From the NCBI GenBank assembly GCA_009663005.1, contig VIGQ01001895.1, forward strand, positions 22,501 through 32,500: 10,000 nucleotides of DNA. The letters are read 5' to 3'. The DNA is from Actinidia chinensis. Lineage: Eukaryota > Streptophyta > Magnoliopsida > Ericales > Actinidiaceae. The notes under the pieces are model-generated. The model did no database searches and had not been told where the DNA came from. It was given only the letters and a program-made list of their open reading frames with translations. Positions within the stretch are counted from its first letter, which is position 1. Each line of letters begins with the position of its first letter. The translations under genes were made by a program, and so were the position numbers. Below are positions 1-7,079 of the stretch, one piece after another.

Positions 1-388
1 GTAGATTATTACTTATTTCCATTTGAAGTTTTCTAAAAAAAATTTTACACTTTTTAAAAAAGTTAAAAAACATAAAGTCGTTTGTACACTTCAGAACCAA
101 AACGACATCGTTTTAATTAAACCAAAAACGATCGTCATGTCAGGGACTCCTGAAATGTAAAAACGATATAATTTTTACATATTTCAAAAATAGGACGCAT
201 ATCAGATGAGCCGAATCCCAATGGAGAGAGAGTACTAGTTTTGTGCCTCTATTGTATTGCCAGTAGGTCGACAAAAAAATTTTTCTACATTAATTGTGTG
301 CCTAGCCAAAAAGGAAAGAAAAGATTTTGCCCTCATAGGGCACGGACGCTTGCCCTATAGCTGCCTTGTCGCCCCTCGGCTTTCTACC
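1..388 (+). promoter_or_regulatory. Upstream region / promoter of the SAMDC-type gene
   Basis: AT-rich sequence upstream of the SAMDC leader with no supported gene. It contains an inverted repeat AAAACGA-CA-TCGTTTT at 99-114, and the core AAACGA recurs near 125 and 163. Such AAACGA/TCGTTT palindromes are common in plant intergenic DNA, so no factor is assigned. An open frame starting at 257 runs through the TATA box and the leader and is not considered coding. The promoter role is inferred from position only. Confidence 0.5.
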
Positions 389-398
389 TATAAAAATA
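389..398 (+). promoter_or_regulatory. TATA box of the SAMDC-type gene
   Basis: TATAAAAATA lies about 180 bases before a consensus 5' splice site and is followed by a C/T-rich stretch (about 417-480) of the kind found at plant transcription starts and in plant 5' leaders. By usual spacing, transcription would begin near 418-425. This is a sequence-based inference with no expression data behind it. Confidence 0.6.
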
Positions 399-419
399 AA
401 ATCACCCTACCGCTCTGTC

Positions 420-569
420 CTTTCTCCCCCACATACACCTTACCCATCTCTTTCTCTCTCTACAAATTTCTTCTTCTCTGCGTTCTTGTAGTTTCTTGTC
501 TAGTGTGAAAGGCTTATAGGGCTCTCTTCTACACTTCCGCCATTGCATATCTCTACTGAAAAACCAAAC
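420..569 (+). other. Non-coding leader exon 1 of the SAMDC-type gene
   Basis: Pyrimidine-rich sequence running from the predicted transcription start to a strong 5' splice site, CCAAAC|GTAAGT (GT at 570-571). The left edge is approximate because it rests on TATA spacing. Plant SAMDC genes usually have a long leader split by introns, one upstream of the uORFs and one inside the small uORF; the layout here matches that. There is no conserved coding content. Confidence 0.55.
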
Positions 570-1136
570 GTAAGTTTTTGGCCTTTCACAAATCTCTGTT
601 TTCTTGTCAATTTATTCTACCAAATATTTGTATGTATCTAAATACTAACAAGTGAGAAACACTCTTTTTGTCGAGATTTAGGATAAATTACAACTTTGGG
701 TGATATATTATTGTGGTTTTTTATAATTTATATCATCTTTAGGTCACAATTTTATGAATTTTTTGATTTATTTTTCGTTAAAAAAATAAAAAACGTAAAA
801 AAAACCAATGAATTATTGGAGAATCATCCGAATTATTAATTTAGATTTTAGTATTGTTTGTAAGAAAAAAAATTATTTTTTCAACCGGAAAAATAGAAAC
901 AATATGCAAATATATGAAAAAAAAAATTTAAAAATCAACTTAAATAATTTATTGGCTTCTATTTTTTTGTTCGGGAGATTTCTGATTTATTTGATTTATT
1001 CATTATTTATGGGCGGGTTTGTGGATTGAAAATCCCAATGTTTTGATTCTTGAGTGTTCATATATACTGAATTTTTGCTTAGAACCAATGAATTTTCATT
1101 TTGAGTATTTATTTTTTTTTATGTGCGCGCTTGCAG
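570..1136 (+). other. Leader intron 1
   Basis: Begins GTAAGT at 570 and ends TTGCAG at 1131-1136 after a T-rich tract at about 1110-1120. It is 567 nt long and strongly AT-rich, as expected of a plant intron. The open frame at 808-1029 inside it is low-complexity Lys/Asn/Phe/Leu sequence and is not coding. Exon 2 starts at 1137, nine bases before the tiny uORF. Confidence 0.7.
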
Positions 1137-1145
1137 ATTGTGTTG

Positions 1146-1154
1146 ATGCTGTAA
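1146..1154 (+). CDS. Tiny upstream ORF of the SAMDC leader (Met-Leu-stop)
   Basis: ATG CTG TAA. Its stop codon shares its last A with the ATG of the following small uORF (TAATGG), giving a one-base overlap. This overlapping tiny/small uORF pair is a known hallmark of plant AdoMetDC mRNAs. There the tiny uORF captures scanning ribosomes, and leaky scanning past it decides how often the small uORF is read, linking translation to polyamine level. The arrangement is seen directly; the regulatory role comes from the family. Confidence 0.85.
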   Translation: ML

Positions 1155-1447
1155 TGGAGACCAAAGGAGGCAAGAAGAAATCTAGCAGAAACAGTAATAG
1201 CTCTAGCTCTCTCCAATACGAAGCCCCTCTCGGTTACTGCATCGAAGACGTTCGTCCCAATGGTGGAATCGCGAAGTTCCGATCTGCTGCTTACTCCAAC
1301 GTAATTACACAATGCTATATCTACTATGTATCTATAATTCTACTGTGTTTCAATGTCAGATTCTATTTGTGTTTTTCTCTTCAATGCAAGTGCATGAGGA
1401 AACCCTTCTTGATGTGGGAAAATATCCAAGTTGACCACGTCGCCTAA
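1154..1447 (+). CDS. Conserved small uORF of SAMDC, polyamine-responsive leader peptide, 3' end altered by a retrotransposon
   Basis: Exon 2 (1154-1300) encodes 49 residues: a basic/serine-rich start (METKGGKKKSS), then YEAPLGY near residue 22, IEDVRPNGGI near 30, and KFRSAAYSN up to the splice site. Exon 3 (from 1391) continues Cys-Met-Arg-Lys-Pro. This is the conserved peptide upstream of plant S-adenosylmethionine decarboxylase, normally about 50-54 residues, which stalls ribosomes when polyamines are high and so represses the downstream enzyme ORF. Known family members usually end soon after RKP (often RKPS then stop). Here the frame passes that point (Phe-Leu-Met-Trp...) and stops only at 1445-1447, inside the inserted LTR, adding about 13 residues. 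Compared with the usual CCC-TCC-TGA ending, CCCTTCTTGA looks one base longer. The 390-aa-class enzyme ORF is not in the window. Family identity is near certain; activity is doubtful. Confidence 0.9.
   Translation: METKGGKKKSSRNSNSSSSLQYEAPLGYCIEDVRPNGGIAKFRSAAYSNVITQCYIYYVSIILLCFNVRFYLCFSLQCKCMRKPFLMWENIQVDHVA
1301..1390 (+). other. Intron 2, inside the small uORF
   Basis: Starts GTAATT right after the AAC codon of ...AAYSN and ends in ...TTTTTCTCTTCAATGCAAG with a good pyrimidine tract. It falls at the position known for plant SAMDC genes, between AAYSN and C-x-RKP, in phase 0. It is exactly 90 nt and has no stop in the uORF frame, so an unspliced transcript would extend the peptide by 30 residues instead of ending it. 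Confidence 0.85.
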
Positions 1448-1459
1448 TTATCACCTCGC

Positions 1460-1466
1460 CCACGTA
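1460..1466. repeat. Target-site duplication, left copy (CCACGTA)
   Basis: A 7-bp sequence directly outside the left terminal repeat of the hAT element, identical to 2136-2142 directly outside the right terminal repeat. Seven rather than eight matching bases suggests one later substitution or a one-base ambiguity of the element edge. Confidence 0.8.
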
Positions 1467-1654
1467 CAAGGGCGGAGCCAAGATTTTAATTTGTCCTGGG
1501 CTGAAATTATTTTTAAAGAAATACAAAAAAAAAAATTTATAGAACATGAATATGCAAAATTTATATAAACTAAGCAATTTTATAACTAATATACAGATTA
1601 TAGCAAAAGTGTATATAAACCGGCAAATATTCAAAAAAACTTATAAAAAATTAC

Positions 1655-1850
1655 CTATTGAAGTTGTGCCCGACGGTTTTTTATAAAATATAAATCATCT
1701 ACAATTGAATCTGTAATCGAATAGGTTTAGAAAGTTCTCTTTCGATATAGACAATCATTGAATCTGCAAGAAACTCATTTTTCATCTTATTGCGAAAAAA
1801 ACATTTTTTAATATCCTTCACTAAAAATCTTGTTCAATAGTTGTTTTGGC
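1655..1850 (-). pseudogene. hAT transposase C-terminal fragment (TTF-type / ZMYM1-like group)
   Basis: On the reverse strand the sequence reads, from about 1850 down, a decayed KDIKKCFFRNKM stretch, then NEFLADSMIVYIERELSK, then after a frameshift near 1715 TDSIVDDLYFIKNRRAQ, ending at a TAG at 1657-1655. This resembles the end of the hAT dimerisation region and the short tail of plant hAT transposases annotated as TTF-type zinc finger or zinc finger MYM-type protein 1-like. The zinc finger and the DDE catalytic core are missing. At least one frameshift and one small deletion break it, so it encodes no working enzyme. The tail points towards the left end of the element, as in intact members where the terminus lies soon after the stop. 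Recognition is by eye. Confidence 0.72.
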
Positions 1851-2040
1851 AACGAAAGCGTTTAAAATAAACGACTTAACCTTTGTCAGTGGCTACACCC
1901 AGGACAGAGGGCGTGTGAATTGTATGAGACGGATAGTTTGAGAATTGTTTTAATCAAAGAAATTGTATTTAGCCCTCGAACCAAAATTTAAAATCCAATT
2001 TTGGCCTAAAACTTGTATTTGCCATTTCATTTGCGGGCCA

Positions 2041-2087
2041 TGGGCTGGTTGAGTACTGGGCTAGGCTGGGCTAGGATTGGCTGGGCT
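2041..2087. repeat. Subterminal TGGGCT repeats of the hAT element
   Basis: TGGGCT occurs at 2041, 2057, 2067 and 2082, partly within longer TGGGCTAGG units, about 50-95 bp from the right end. One more copy lies at 1497, about 30 bp from the left end. hAT elements often have short subterminal repeats that serve as transposase binding sites (known for Ac and related elements). That role is inferred here from position and clustering. Confidence 0.55.
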
Positions 2088-2135
2088 CCCTTGTGCTACA
2101 GCCCAGGTAAGCCTTTGCAGTGGCTTCTGCCCCTG

Positions 2136-2142
2136 CCACGTA
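2136..2142. repeat. Target-site duplication, right copy (CCACGTA)
   Basis: Direct copy of 1460-1466 immediately after the right terminal repeat of the hAT element. It marks where interrupted LTR sequence resumes. Confidence 0.8.
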
Positions 2143-2467
2143 TTTGTGATCGCCGCGCTCGTGGTTGTCGCTTGGATCACATCGCCTATATAGGTGTAGA
2201 TGTGCTGTTCTCATTTCCTTCGCCAGATCGTAGACCCCCCCCCGGATCCTCCGCGTCTCGCCTCCCCTTTTTCCCTATATCCGGGCTCATCTCTGGAGAT
2301 CTTCCCATCCCCTGTAACAGACCATCACATCCCATGATTGCGGGCACTCCCCACACGCATCCCTCCTCCTGAATCTCTTTAGAATACAAGGATACAACTC
2401 CCTAAGCTGAGTGCTCGGAAAATCCTCTCTGAATATCCTCACTCACTCCGGATCTCCATTCAACTCC
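2143..2467 (+). other. LTR U3 remainder, no gene
   Basis: This stretch, from the hAT target repeat to the LTR TATA box, is moderately GC-rich and repeatedly contains TCGCC and ATCGCC words typical of the rest of the element. Open frames on both strands (for example 2013-2372) have biased low-complexity composition, and one crosses the hAT/LTR junction, so they are not genes. It is interpreted as U3 of the 5' LTR. A run of nine C at about 2235-2243 is a possible assembly weak point. Confidence 0.55.
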
Positions 2468-2476
2468 TATATAAAG
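2468..2476 (+). promoter_or_regulatory. TATA box of the LTR promoter
   Basis: TATATAAAG followed by GC-rich sequence, about 250 bp before the LTR end. By usual spacing the genomic RNA would start near 2500, leaving about 220 bp of R plus U5. Placement inside the LTR and distance to the primer binding site fit an LTR core promoter. No activity is shown. Confidence 0.6.
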
Positions 2477-2727
2477 GCCGCTCCTCCATTATTCCAAGGT
2501 ACGTTCAATACAACACACTTCAGAGTGCGTTTCCTCGCCTCCGGCTCTATTTTATACTTGTCATCGCCTGGTCTGATCTCTAAAAACGCCGGAGGGGTTT
2601 TGAGCGGTCCTGTCCCGCCGGCCGTTTTTCTTTGTTCATCTAGGCAGGTCGCCCTAGTCGTTCTGAGGTCAAGAGCAATATTTGAGACTATTGGATTGCT
2701 CGCCCATATTTTTACCACAACATTTTT

Positions 2728-2736
2728 TGGCGCCGT
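2728..2736 (+). other. Primer binding site of the retrotransposon
   Basis: TGGCGCCGT five bases after the LTR end. TGGCGCC is the usual start of the tRNA-primed minus-strand site in plant Tat and Athila type Ty3/gypsy elements, complementary to a tRNA 3' end ...GGCGCCA (Asp-like, possibly Arg-like). The following ATTGTGGAA resembles the TGTGGGGA seen in Tat elements. This motif fixes the LTR edge and the sense orientation of the element. Confidence 0.8.
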
Positions 2737-2837
2737 ATTGTGGAATGACAGTTCTCTCAACATTCTAATGCACCTGCGGCAAGCCGTTATCTACCTAACC
2801 AAGTGCCAGCAGCCCTCCGGATAACAAAACTCCTCCT

Positions 2838-4255
2838 ATGGCCAATACAGCCAGGTTTCGGATTTTAAAAAGGCCTTCATCGTGAGATACACGGTATGGC
2901 TGAACGATGAGAATCATGATGAGAATAACGCCCGCCTTGTAGCAGACTCCTTGCTGCGGCCAATCCCCCACCTCCGTCAGCACCACCATTCCCGATATCG
3001 AACGATCCCAACCACTCTAATCGTTCAGGAGGTCGCTCTCAAAATCTCAGTTACCGACCGCGCACGTCGAGGGAGACGCCGATCACCAAGTCCCTCCCTG
3101 AGGAAGTTGTTCATCGGAATCTAGTGAGGTTCCAGCATTGGGAGGCGAGGAGACTGTGAGGGGAAGGATCACCCTCGCGAGATGTGGATCGAATCGGGCA
3201 CTGGAACCATCCCATAACCTCACAAAGATTCGAGATCCTAGATTCCGTCTCGACGCAATTAACCCTTGGGACAAATGCTCTAGTAACAGTGGAACATTAA
3301 TAAGACAAACCGAACTACCGTTCATAGAGAGAGTCATTGCAGAGCTCGTGTTTGCTCTTCAGTTCAATTACCTACCCAGCTCGAAATCTATGAGGGAGAC
3401 AGATCCCCGATGGACCACCTGGATTCGTAACAAAGTTTTGGGGATGTCGCTCCTAGGGTTGTTCCGGAATGAAGTTATGTGTCAACATTCTTGGCCACTT
3501 GGTCGCAGATCGTGTTCCGAAAACTACCTACTGCCTCCTTGGACCATAGACTTTTTTGGCGACCTCAGTCGACTCTTCGTCGCCAATTTCAATGAGCTGT
3601 ATGAATCGGCAGAAAAACACTTTCCACCTCTTCCCTATTTACCAGAAGGAAACCGGAGCTTGAAAGACTTCGTGGCAACGATTCAACCAGACTGTATTAG
3701 AAGTCGAGGATCCAGTGACAAAGAGTGATCATGGCATTATGGAAGTCCCTTCCAACCTAGTCCCTATTCGACTGCATTCCAAAAATGTTCCCGAAACTTT
3801 GGTCTGCCCTCCAAGGCAAGCCGACAAGGTATATATCGCCGCAGAAAAACCAGCCGAGGCCAAACGCAGGCAACGAGGAAGTATTCACAAGAGGAAGGAA
3901 CTTGATATACGAGGCGAATTGATTTTAGAAGAACGGAGAATAAGAGGCCTGACCGAGATTCTACCGCCCTAACGATAGGCATCCTCGTACTCTACCCTTC
4001 GCCGCCCCCGCCCCCCCATTTCATTTTCCCACCCCTCAATGGCCCCCGTCGCCCGGTTACTCTTGCAAAATAAATATGAAGAATTTGTCAAATGCCCGGG
4101 AAGAATCAAGACTGACCCCCAGAAAAAACCCGAAACAAATATTGTGATTCCATCACCGAGACCACGGGCCCACACGTAGGATTTTTCCAATTGAAAGAGC
4201 AAATAGCGACCTAATAAAGGGTTATCTGAGGAAATATGTTGCATACATCGCATTG
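2838..4255 (+). pseudogene. gag: Decayed gag of a Tat-lineage Ty3/gypsy element
   Basis: The start is placed at ATG 2838 (Met-Ala-Asn-Thr-Ala-Arg), the first ATG after the primer binding site compatible with a gag start; this is tentative. A basic/serine region follows (about 3040-3110). The capsid-like part runs about 3318-3730, with PFIERVIAE at 3318, NEVMCQ near 3470, FRKLPTASLDH near 3514 in another frame, FFGDLSRLFVANF from about 3550 and SLKDFVA near 3660. The conserved tail has [10 protein letters not shown] near 3840 and FQLKEQIA near 4184. The nucleocapsid CCHC knuckle expected at about 4143-4186 is broken: its first Cys remains (TGT 4143), but the positions before FQLKEQ no longer give the Cys/His set. 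At least four frame changes and several stops are present. Gag would have formed the virus-like particle in the cytoplasm. It is recognised by Tat gag signatures; no intact protein can be made. Confidence 0.8.
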
Positions 4256-4429
4256 CCTAATTCCTAGAAAGAAGGTACGCGACAACAGACCAACTATGGG
4301 TGATATTCAAACAATTCCACGACGGATTTAGATCGGGTGGTGTTAGACTCATCCAGGAAAGGTAGGCCAGAAGGCCCATAGACTGGCCGAAGAAGAAAAT
4401 CTAACAACCCCTCTAGTCGTTTGTCAGGG

Positions 4430-4900
4430 ACCACCCGCCAATCACCTTCAGCAATGCCGATTTGAGGGGCTTCACCTACCCCATGACAATGCTTGGTTGT
4501 TCTGCCGTCAGGTGCCAATTTAAGTCTAAAGGATTTTAATCGACACCGGAAGATCACCAGACAACTATTCATCTCAGCGTTTGAAAGGATGAACAATTGG
4601 GCTGGATAAGCTGCACCCTTTTCCATACCCCTCTGATCGGATTTGGAGAAAATATGAAACACACCACTGGGTGGATCAACTTAACAATAACTGGGAAACC
4701 GAAACCACACCAGACCACCGTATGGCAAGATTTATTATGGTAGGACTCCCATCGCCTTTAATGCCATTTGTAGGAAGACCAACGTTAGGAGGAATCAAGG
4801 CGATCACTGACATATACCCACCTGAGTGAAATTCCCCACCTCCAGTGGAATAGCGAGATTAAAGGGCGATCATAGGGTGGAGGCAAGCTTCATTTCGGCA
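4430..4900 (+). pseudogene. Retrotransposon aspartic protease, decayed
   Basis: The catalytic motif ILIDTGRSPDN is encoded at 4533-4565, with the Asp-Thr-Gly triad at 4542-4550 intact. About 75 codons later VGRPTLGGIKAITDIY (about 4770-4817) matches the conserved region near the end of plant gypsy proteases (LGRP...), which is followed in family members by a KFPT...GVG...GDQ segment. Here KFPTSSGIA and GDHRVEASF survive in changed frames (about 4825-4895). Upstream, ITFSNADLRGF near 4440 corresponds to the D/L-rich entry of the domain. Stops and frame changes interrupt the stretch. The enzyme would have processed the Gag-Pol precursor. Confidence 0.75.
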
Positions 4901-5169
4901 TGAAGATTGGAAAACCTCCTCGTTCCAATTCGCCCAATAGCAATCAAGGACTGCCGGGCGAAGACAATAGACCGCGTACTGAGAAAGAGAAGTGGAACAA
5001 ATTACCCTGGTAGATCCCAGAGAAATTCAAGGAACACCAAACCCTCGAAGAAGTCGCCTAAACTCCATACAACCAGATACCCGGATCGCCATATCATGAT
5101 CGAACAGAACTTACCAATGGGTTGCGTTTCACCCTAATAAAACTCTTGAAAAAGAAACTCGAGTATCTC

Positions 5170-6070
5170 CTTGTCACCAGGCGATGTCCCTGGCACTGAT
5201 CTTGAAAGTTGCCAGCACAAGCTGTTCACCAATCCATGAGCACTCTCTAGTTCGCCAAAAATGAAAAAAGTTCGCACCCTGAACACCTAAAGGTCACTGA
5301 AGACGAAGTAAACAAGCTCAATCAAAGCCAATGTTATCCGAAAGCCCACTATTCGTATTGGTCTCTCCATGTCGTAGGTCGCTCCCAGCTCCCTCCCCCA
5401 AAAGGAGGAAAGTGGAGGGTTGTGTGGATTTTCACCCGACCCTCAACAAGGCTTGCCCAAAAGACAGTTTTTCTTTACCCAAATTGATCTGATAGTCTAC
5501 TTTCCCCGCCTCCAAGCATGAGCTCCTGAGTTTTTATGATGCCTTCTTAGGATATCATCAGATGCAAAATGTACCCTCCCCGCGTAAAAAAAATTCGTTT
5601 ATCACAGAGCCGAGGATGAATTGCTAACAAAAGTCATGCCATTTGGTTAAAAGAACGCTGGGCGCCGTATCAGAGATTAGTCAATAAGATCTCAAGCAAC
5701 AAATTAGAAGACACATGGAGGTGTACATAGATGATATGCTGAGTTAAGAGTCTCCAAGCAGCGCCATATCGCCCACCTCGAAAAAAATGCATTTGGCATC
5801 CTAAACGACAGCACCTGCTGATGTTTGAATTCTTTTAAATGCTCTTTGAGTAATCATTGAAAAATTTTAGGATTTCGGATCACCAAGCGTGGAATCGGTG
5901 CAAACTCGGATCAGATCCAAACCTATCACAATGAGCTCTCTTAGAAATGTTCGAGAAGTACAGTTAGTTACTGGGCGAGTAGCCTCCTTACAGATTCGTC
6001 TCCAAGTCTGCGGACAAGTGCTCCCCTGCTTCAGAATTTTGGAGAAAAAACTAGACCTTCCATCGGAATG
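5170..6070 (+). pseudogene. Reverse transcriptase domain of the Tat element, decayed
   Basis: The following motifs appear in order. SPGDVPGTDLE lies near 5178 (pre-RT linker). FAPEHLKVTEDEVNKL lies near 5272. GGKWRV is near 5404, followed by CVDFHPTLNKACPKDSFSLP at 5421-5480. FYDAFLGYHQMQN is at 5532-5570 and contains the first catalytic Asp region. MPFG is at 5636-5647, followed by an in-frame TAA (5648) and KNAG. VYIDDML is at 5721-5741, carrying the YIDD polymerase motif with both Asp residues. NVREVQLVTGRVASL lies near 5955, with the connecting CLPFFRIL-like region near 6025. The order and spacing match plant Ty3/gypsy RT. Numerous stops and frameshifts separate the blocks. The enzyme would have copied genomic RNA into cDNA in the particle. 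Confidence 0.88.
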
Positions 6071-6480
6071 AGGAATCTGAACGGTGTTCCCTACAGCTCA
6101 AGAAGTTCTCGGATCGACCGCCATTACTCACTACTGTTCCTACCCCCCACCGGCGAAATCTATCTATACGTATATTTATCTATCTCGCCCACCAGCAGTA
6201 CGTGCCGTGCTTATCCGAGAAGAGGATTGAGTCCAAAATCAGTATATATGTTAGCAAAAGTCTTAATGGGAGCCGAAGGCCAAATATCCGCAAATGAAAA
6301 GCTTGCTACGCCCTAATTATTGCCTCCAGGAAATTTCGTTCGTCATGATTTTCAAGCCCTCCTATTATAGTTCTAAACCGATCAACCACTGAACAAATTC
6401 TCAATGACCACAGACACATCATAACTCCTTAAATGGTCCCAATTGAGCTAAGTGAATTCCACATTGATATAGGCCGAGGA
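6071..6480 (+). pseudogene. First RNase H-like domain (next to RT), decayed
   Basis: GEIYLYVYLSISPTSS (about 6150-6195) matches the strand-forming E.LYLYLAVS region of the Ty3/gypsy RNase H next to RT. A RAVLIREE-like stretch lies at about 6205-6230 in another frame, and the NEKLATP end (about 6292-6315) corresponds to the EKLALALV helix. LIIVL and QILNDH-like pieces (about 6365-6410) and ELSEFHIDI (about 6440-6475) correspond to the tail of the domain. Frames change at least three times. In Tat elements this copy is often degenerate and accompanied by a second RNase H downstream, as seen here. Confidence 0.7.
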
Positions 6481-6609
6481 TTGAAATAAAAGCTCAGCAC
6501 TTGGCTAATTTCATCGTCGAATCCACCCATGAGGCACTCAGAACCAAAAATAACTCCTCCTGAAATGGAAACCTCCAAAGAAACAGAGCTCGAAAAGGGT
6601 CCTCGCCCG

Positions 6610-7000
6610 TTGAATATTATTTGTGGATGGCTTTTCCAACTAGGCCAAAAACGGTTGTGGTGCAGGCGCGTCATACAGACCCTATCAGGCGACCGATGGG
6701 AGTACCATAAGGATAGGATTTAAAACCACTAATAATGAAGGCTGAGTTTAAGCTCTTCTCGATGGTCTCAGAGGGCGGTGGAATTGGGAGGGCATCAATC
6801 CATTGACGTTTCATTGACTCACAACCTGTAGTAAACCAAGTCCCAATTGGACTACCTCACCAAAGACGCAAGGATGATGGCTTATTTGGACAGGTAAGAC
6901 CCGTCCGTAAAAATCAAGGATTTCAGGGATTCGAAAAATCCCAGGAAGAGAATAAACAGGCAGATGGCTTAGCTACTCTCGCCTCAACCTTTTGAGTTTA
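6610..7000 (+). pseudogene. Second (archaeal-type-like) RNase H domain, decayed
   Basis: FVDGFSN at 6620-6640 is the first catalytic block (V-D-G-S-S-N in relatives), directly followed by a TAG. TNNE then EF..LLDGL at about 6723-6765 is the second block, with the catalytic Glu, broken by one extra and one missing base. LTKDARMMAYLDR at about 6859-6897 and RKRINRQMA / ADGLATLAS-like sequence at about 6950-6990 complete the order. A second RNase H between the first one and integrase is the defining trait of the Tat lineage (including Ogre and Retand relatives). Its presence, more than overall similarity, is the reason for the Tat call. Confidence 0.75.
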
Positions 7001-7079
7001 TTTTAGACAGATGCCTAACCTCTGAAGTTCTAGTTAGCCCAAGCATTGAGGTCGCCAATCTAGTCCTTCAGGTAGGAAA

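Larger units (their letters stand above)
1467..2135 (-). mobile_element. Non-autonomous hAT-family DNA transposon nested in the LTR
   Basis: The left end reads CAAGGGCGGAGCCA (1467-1480). The right end, on the reverse strand, reads CAGGGGCAGAAGCCACT (2119-2135). They match closely with one small gap and have the CA-R-GGGC start common in plant hAT elements. Directly outside both ends lies CCACGTA (1460-1466 and 2136-2142). hAT transposases make 8-bp duplications, so this is seven of eight, consistent with one changed base. Between the ends is a decayed transposase C-terminus in antisense, so the element is an internally deleted copy that needed enzyme from elsewhere. Removing it joins sequence that reads as continuous LTR, which supports a recent layer on top of the retrotransposon. 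Confidence 0.82.
1413..2722 (+). repeat. 5' LTR of a Tat-type Ty3/gypsy element, split by a hAT insertion
   Basis: The right end is well supported: ...CCACAACA (2722) is followed five bases later by a TGGCGCCGT primer binding site. The left end is inferred at TGTGGGAAAATAT (1413), where SAMDC sequence stops. It mirrors ATATTTTTACCACA at 2706-2719, so the edges form imperfect inverted repeats beginning TG and ending CA. The right end could be 2719 instead of 2722. Taking out the hAT and one target repeat leaves about 634 bp, a normal LTR size. U3 and R contain a TATA box at 2468 and many TCGCC words that recur in the rest of the element. The host target duplication is predicted to be CTTGA (1408-1412); its partner would lie after the 3' LTR, outside the window. 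Confidence 0.72.

Noticed and set aside
257..508. 83-residue open frame on the plus strand before the SAMDC leader
   Set aside because: It overlaps the TATA box and the pyrimidine-rich leader, has no recognisable domain, and its tail is simply translated C/T-rich repeat.
808..1029. 73-residue plus-strand open frame
   Set aside because: It lies wholly inside intron 1 and its composition (Lys, Asn, Ile, Phe) reflects AT-rich DNA.
1019..1447. Reading the whole 142-residue frame as one protein
   Set aside because: Its first part is intron 1 and its middle is intron 2. The uORF starts at 1154, fixed by the TAATGG overlap and the conserved METKGGKKK start.
1888..1908. CAGTGGCTACACCCAGGACAG looks like a degenerate hAT terminus inside the larger hAT element, with a partner-like stretch near 1970-2005
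   Set aside because: No flanking duplication or clear second end was found. The outer ends at 1467 and 2135 with CCACGTA on both sides explain the region better.
2013..2372. 119-residue plus-strand open frame
   Set aside because: It runs across the hAT/LTR junction and has no family features.
2411..2824. 137-residue plus-strand open frame and its 98-residue antisense partner (2467-2763)
   Set aside because: Both cross the LTR promoter, the LTR end and the primer binding site, which are better supported signals.
4294..4662. 122-residue minus-strand open frame
   Set aside because: The plus strand of the same stretch carries the protease signature with DTG at 4542, so the minus frame is a shadow.
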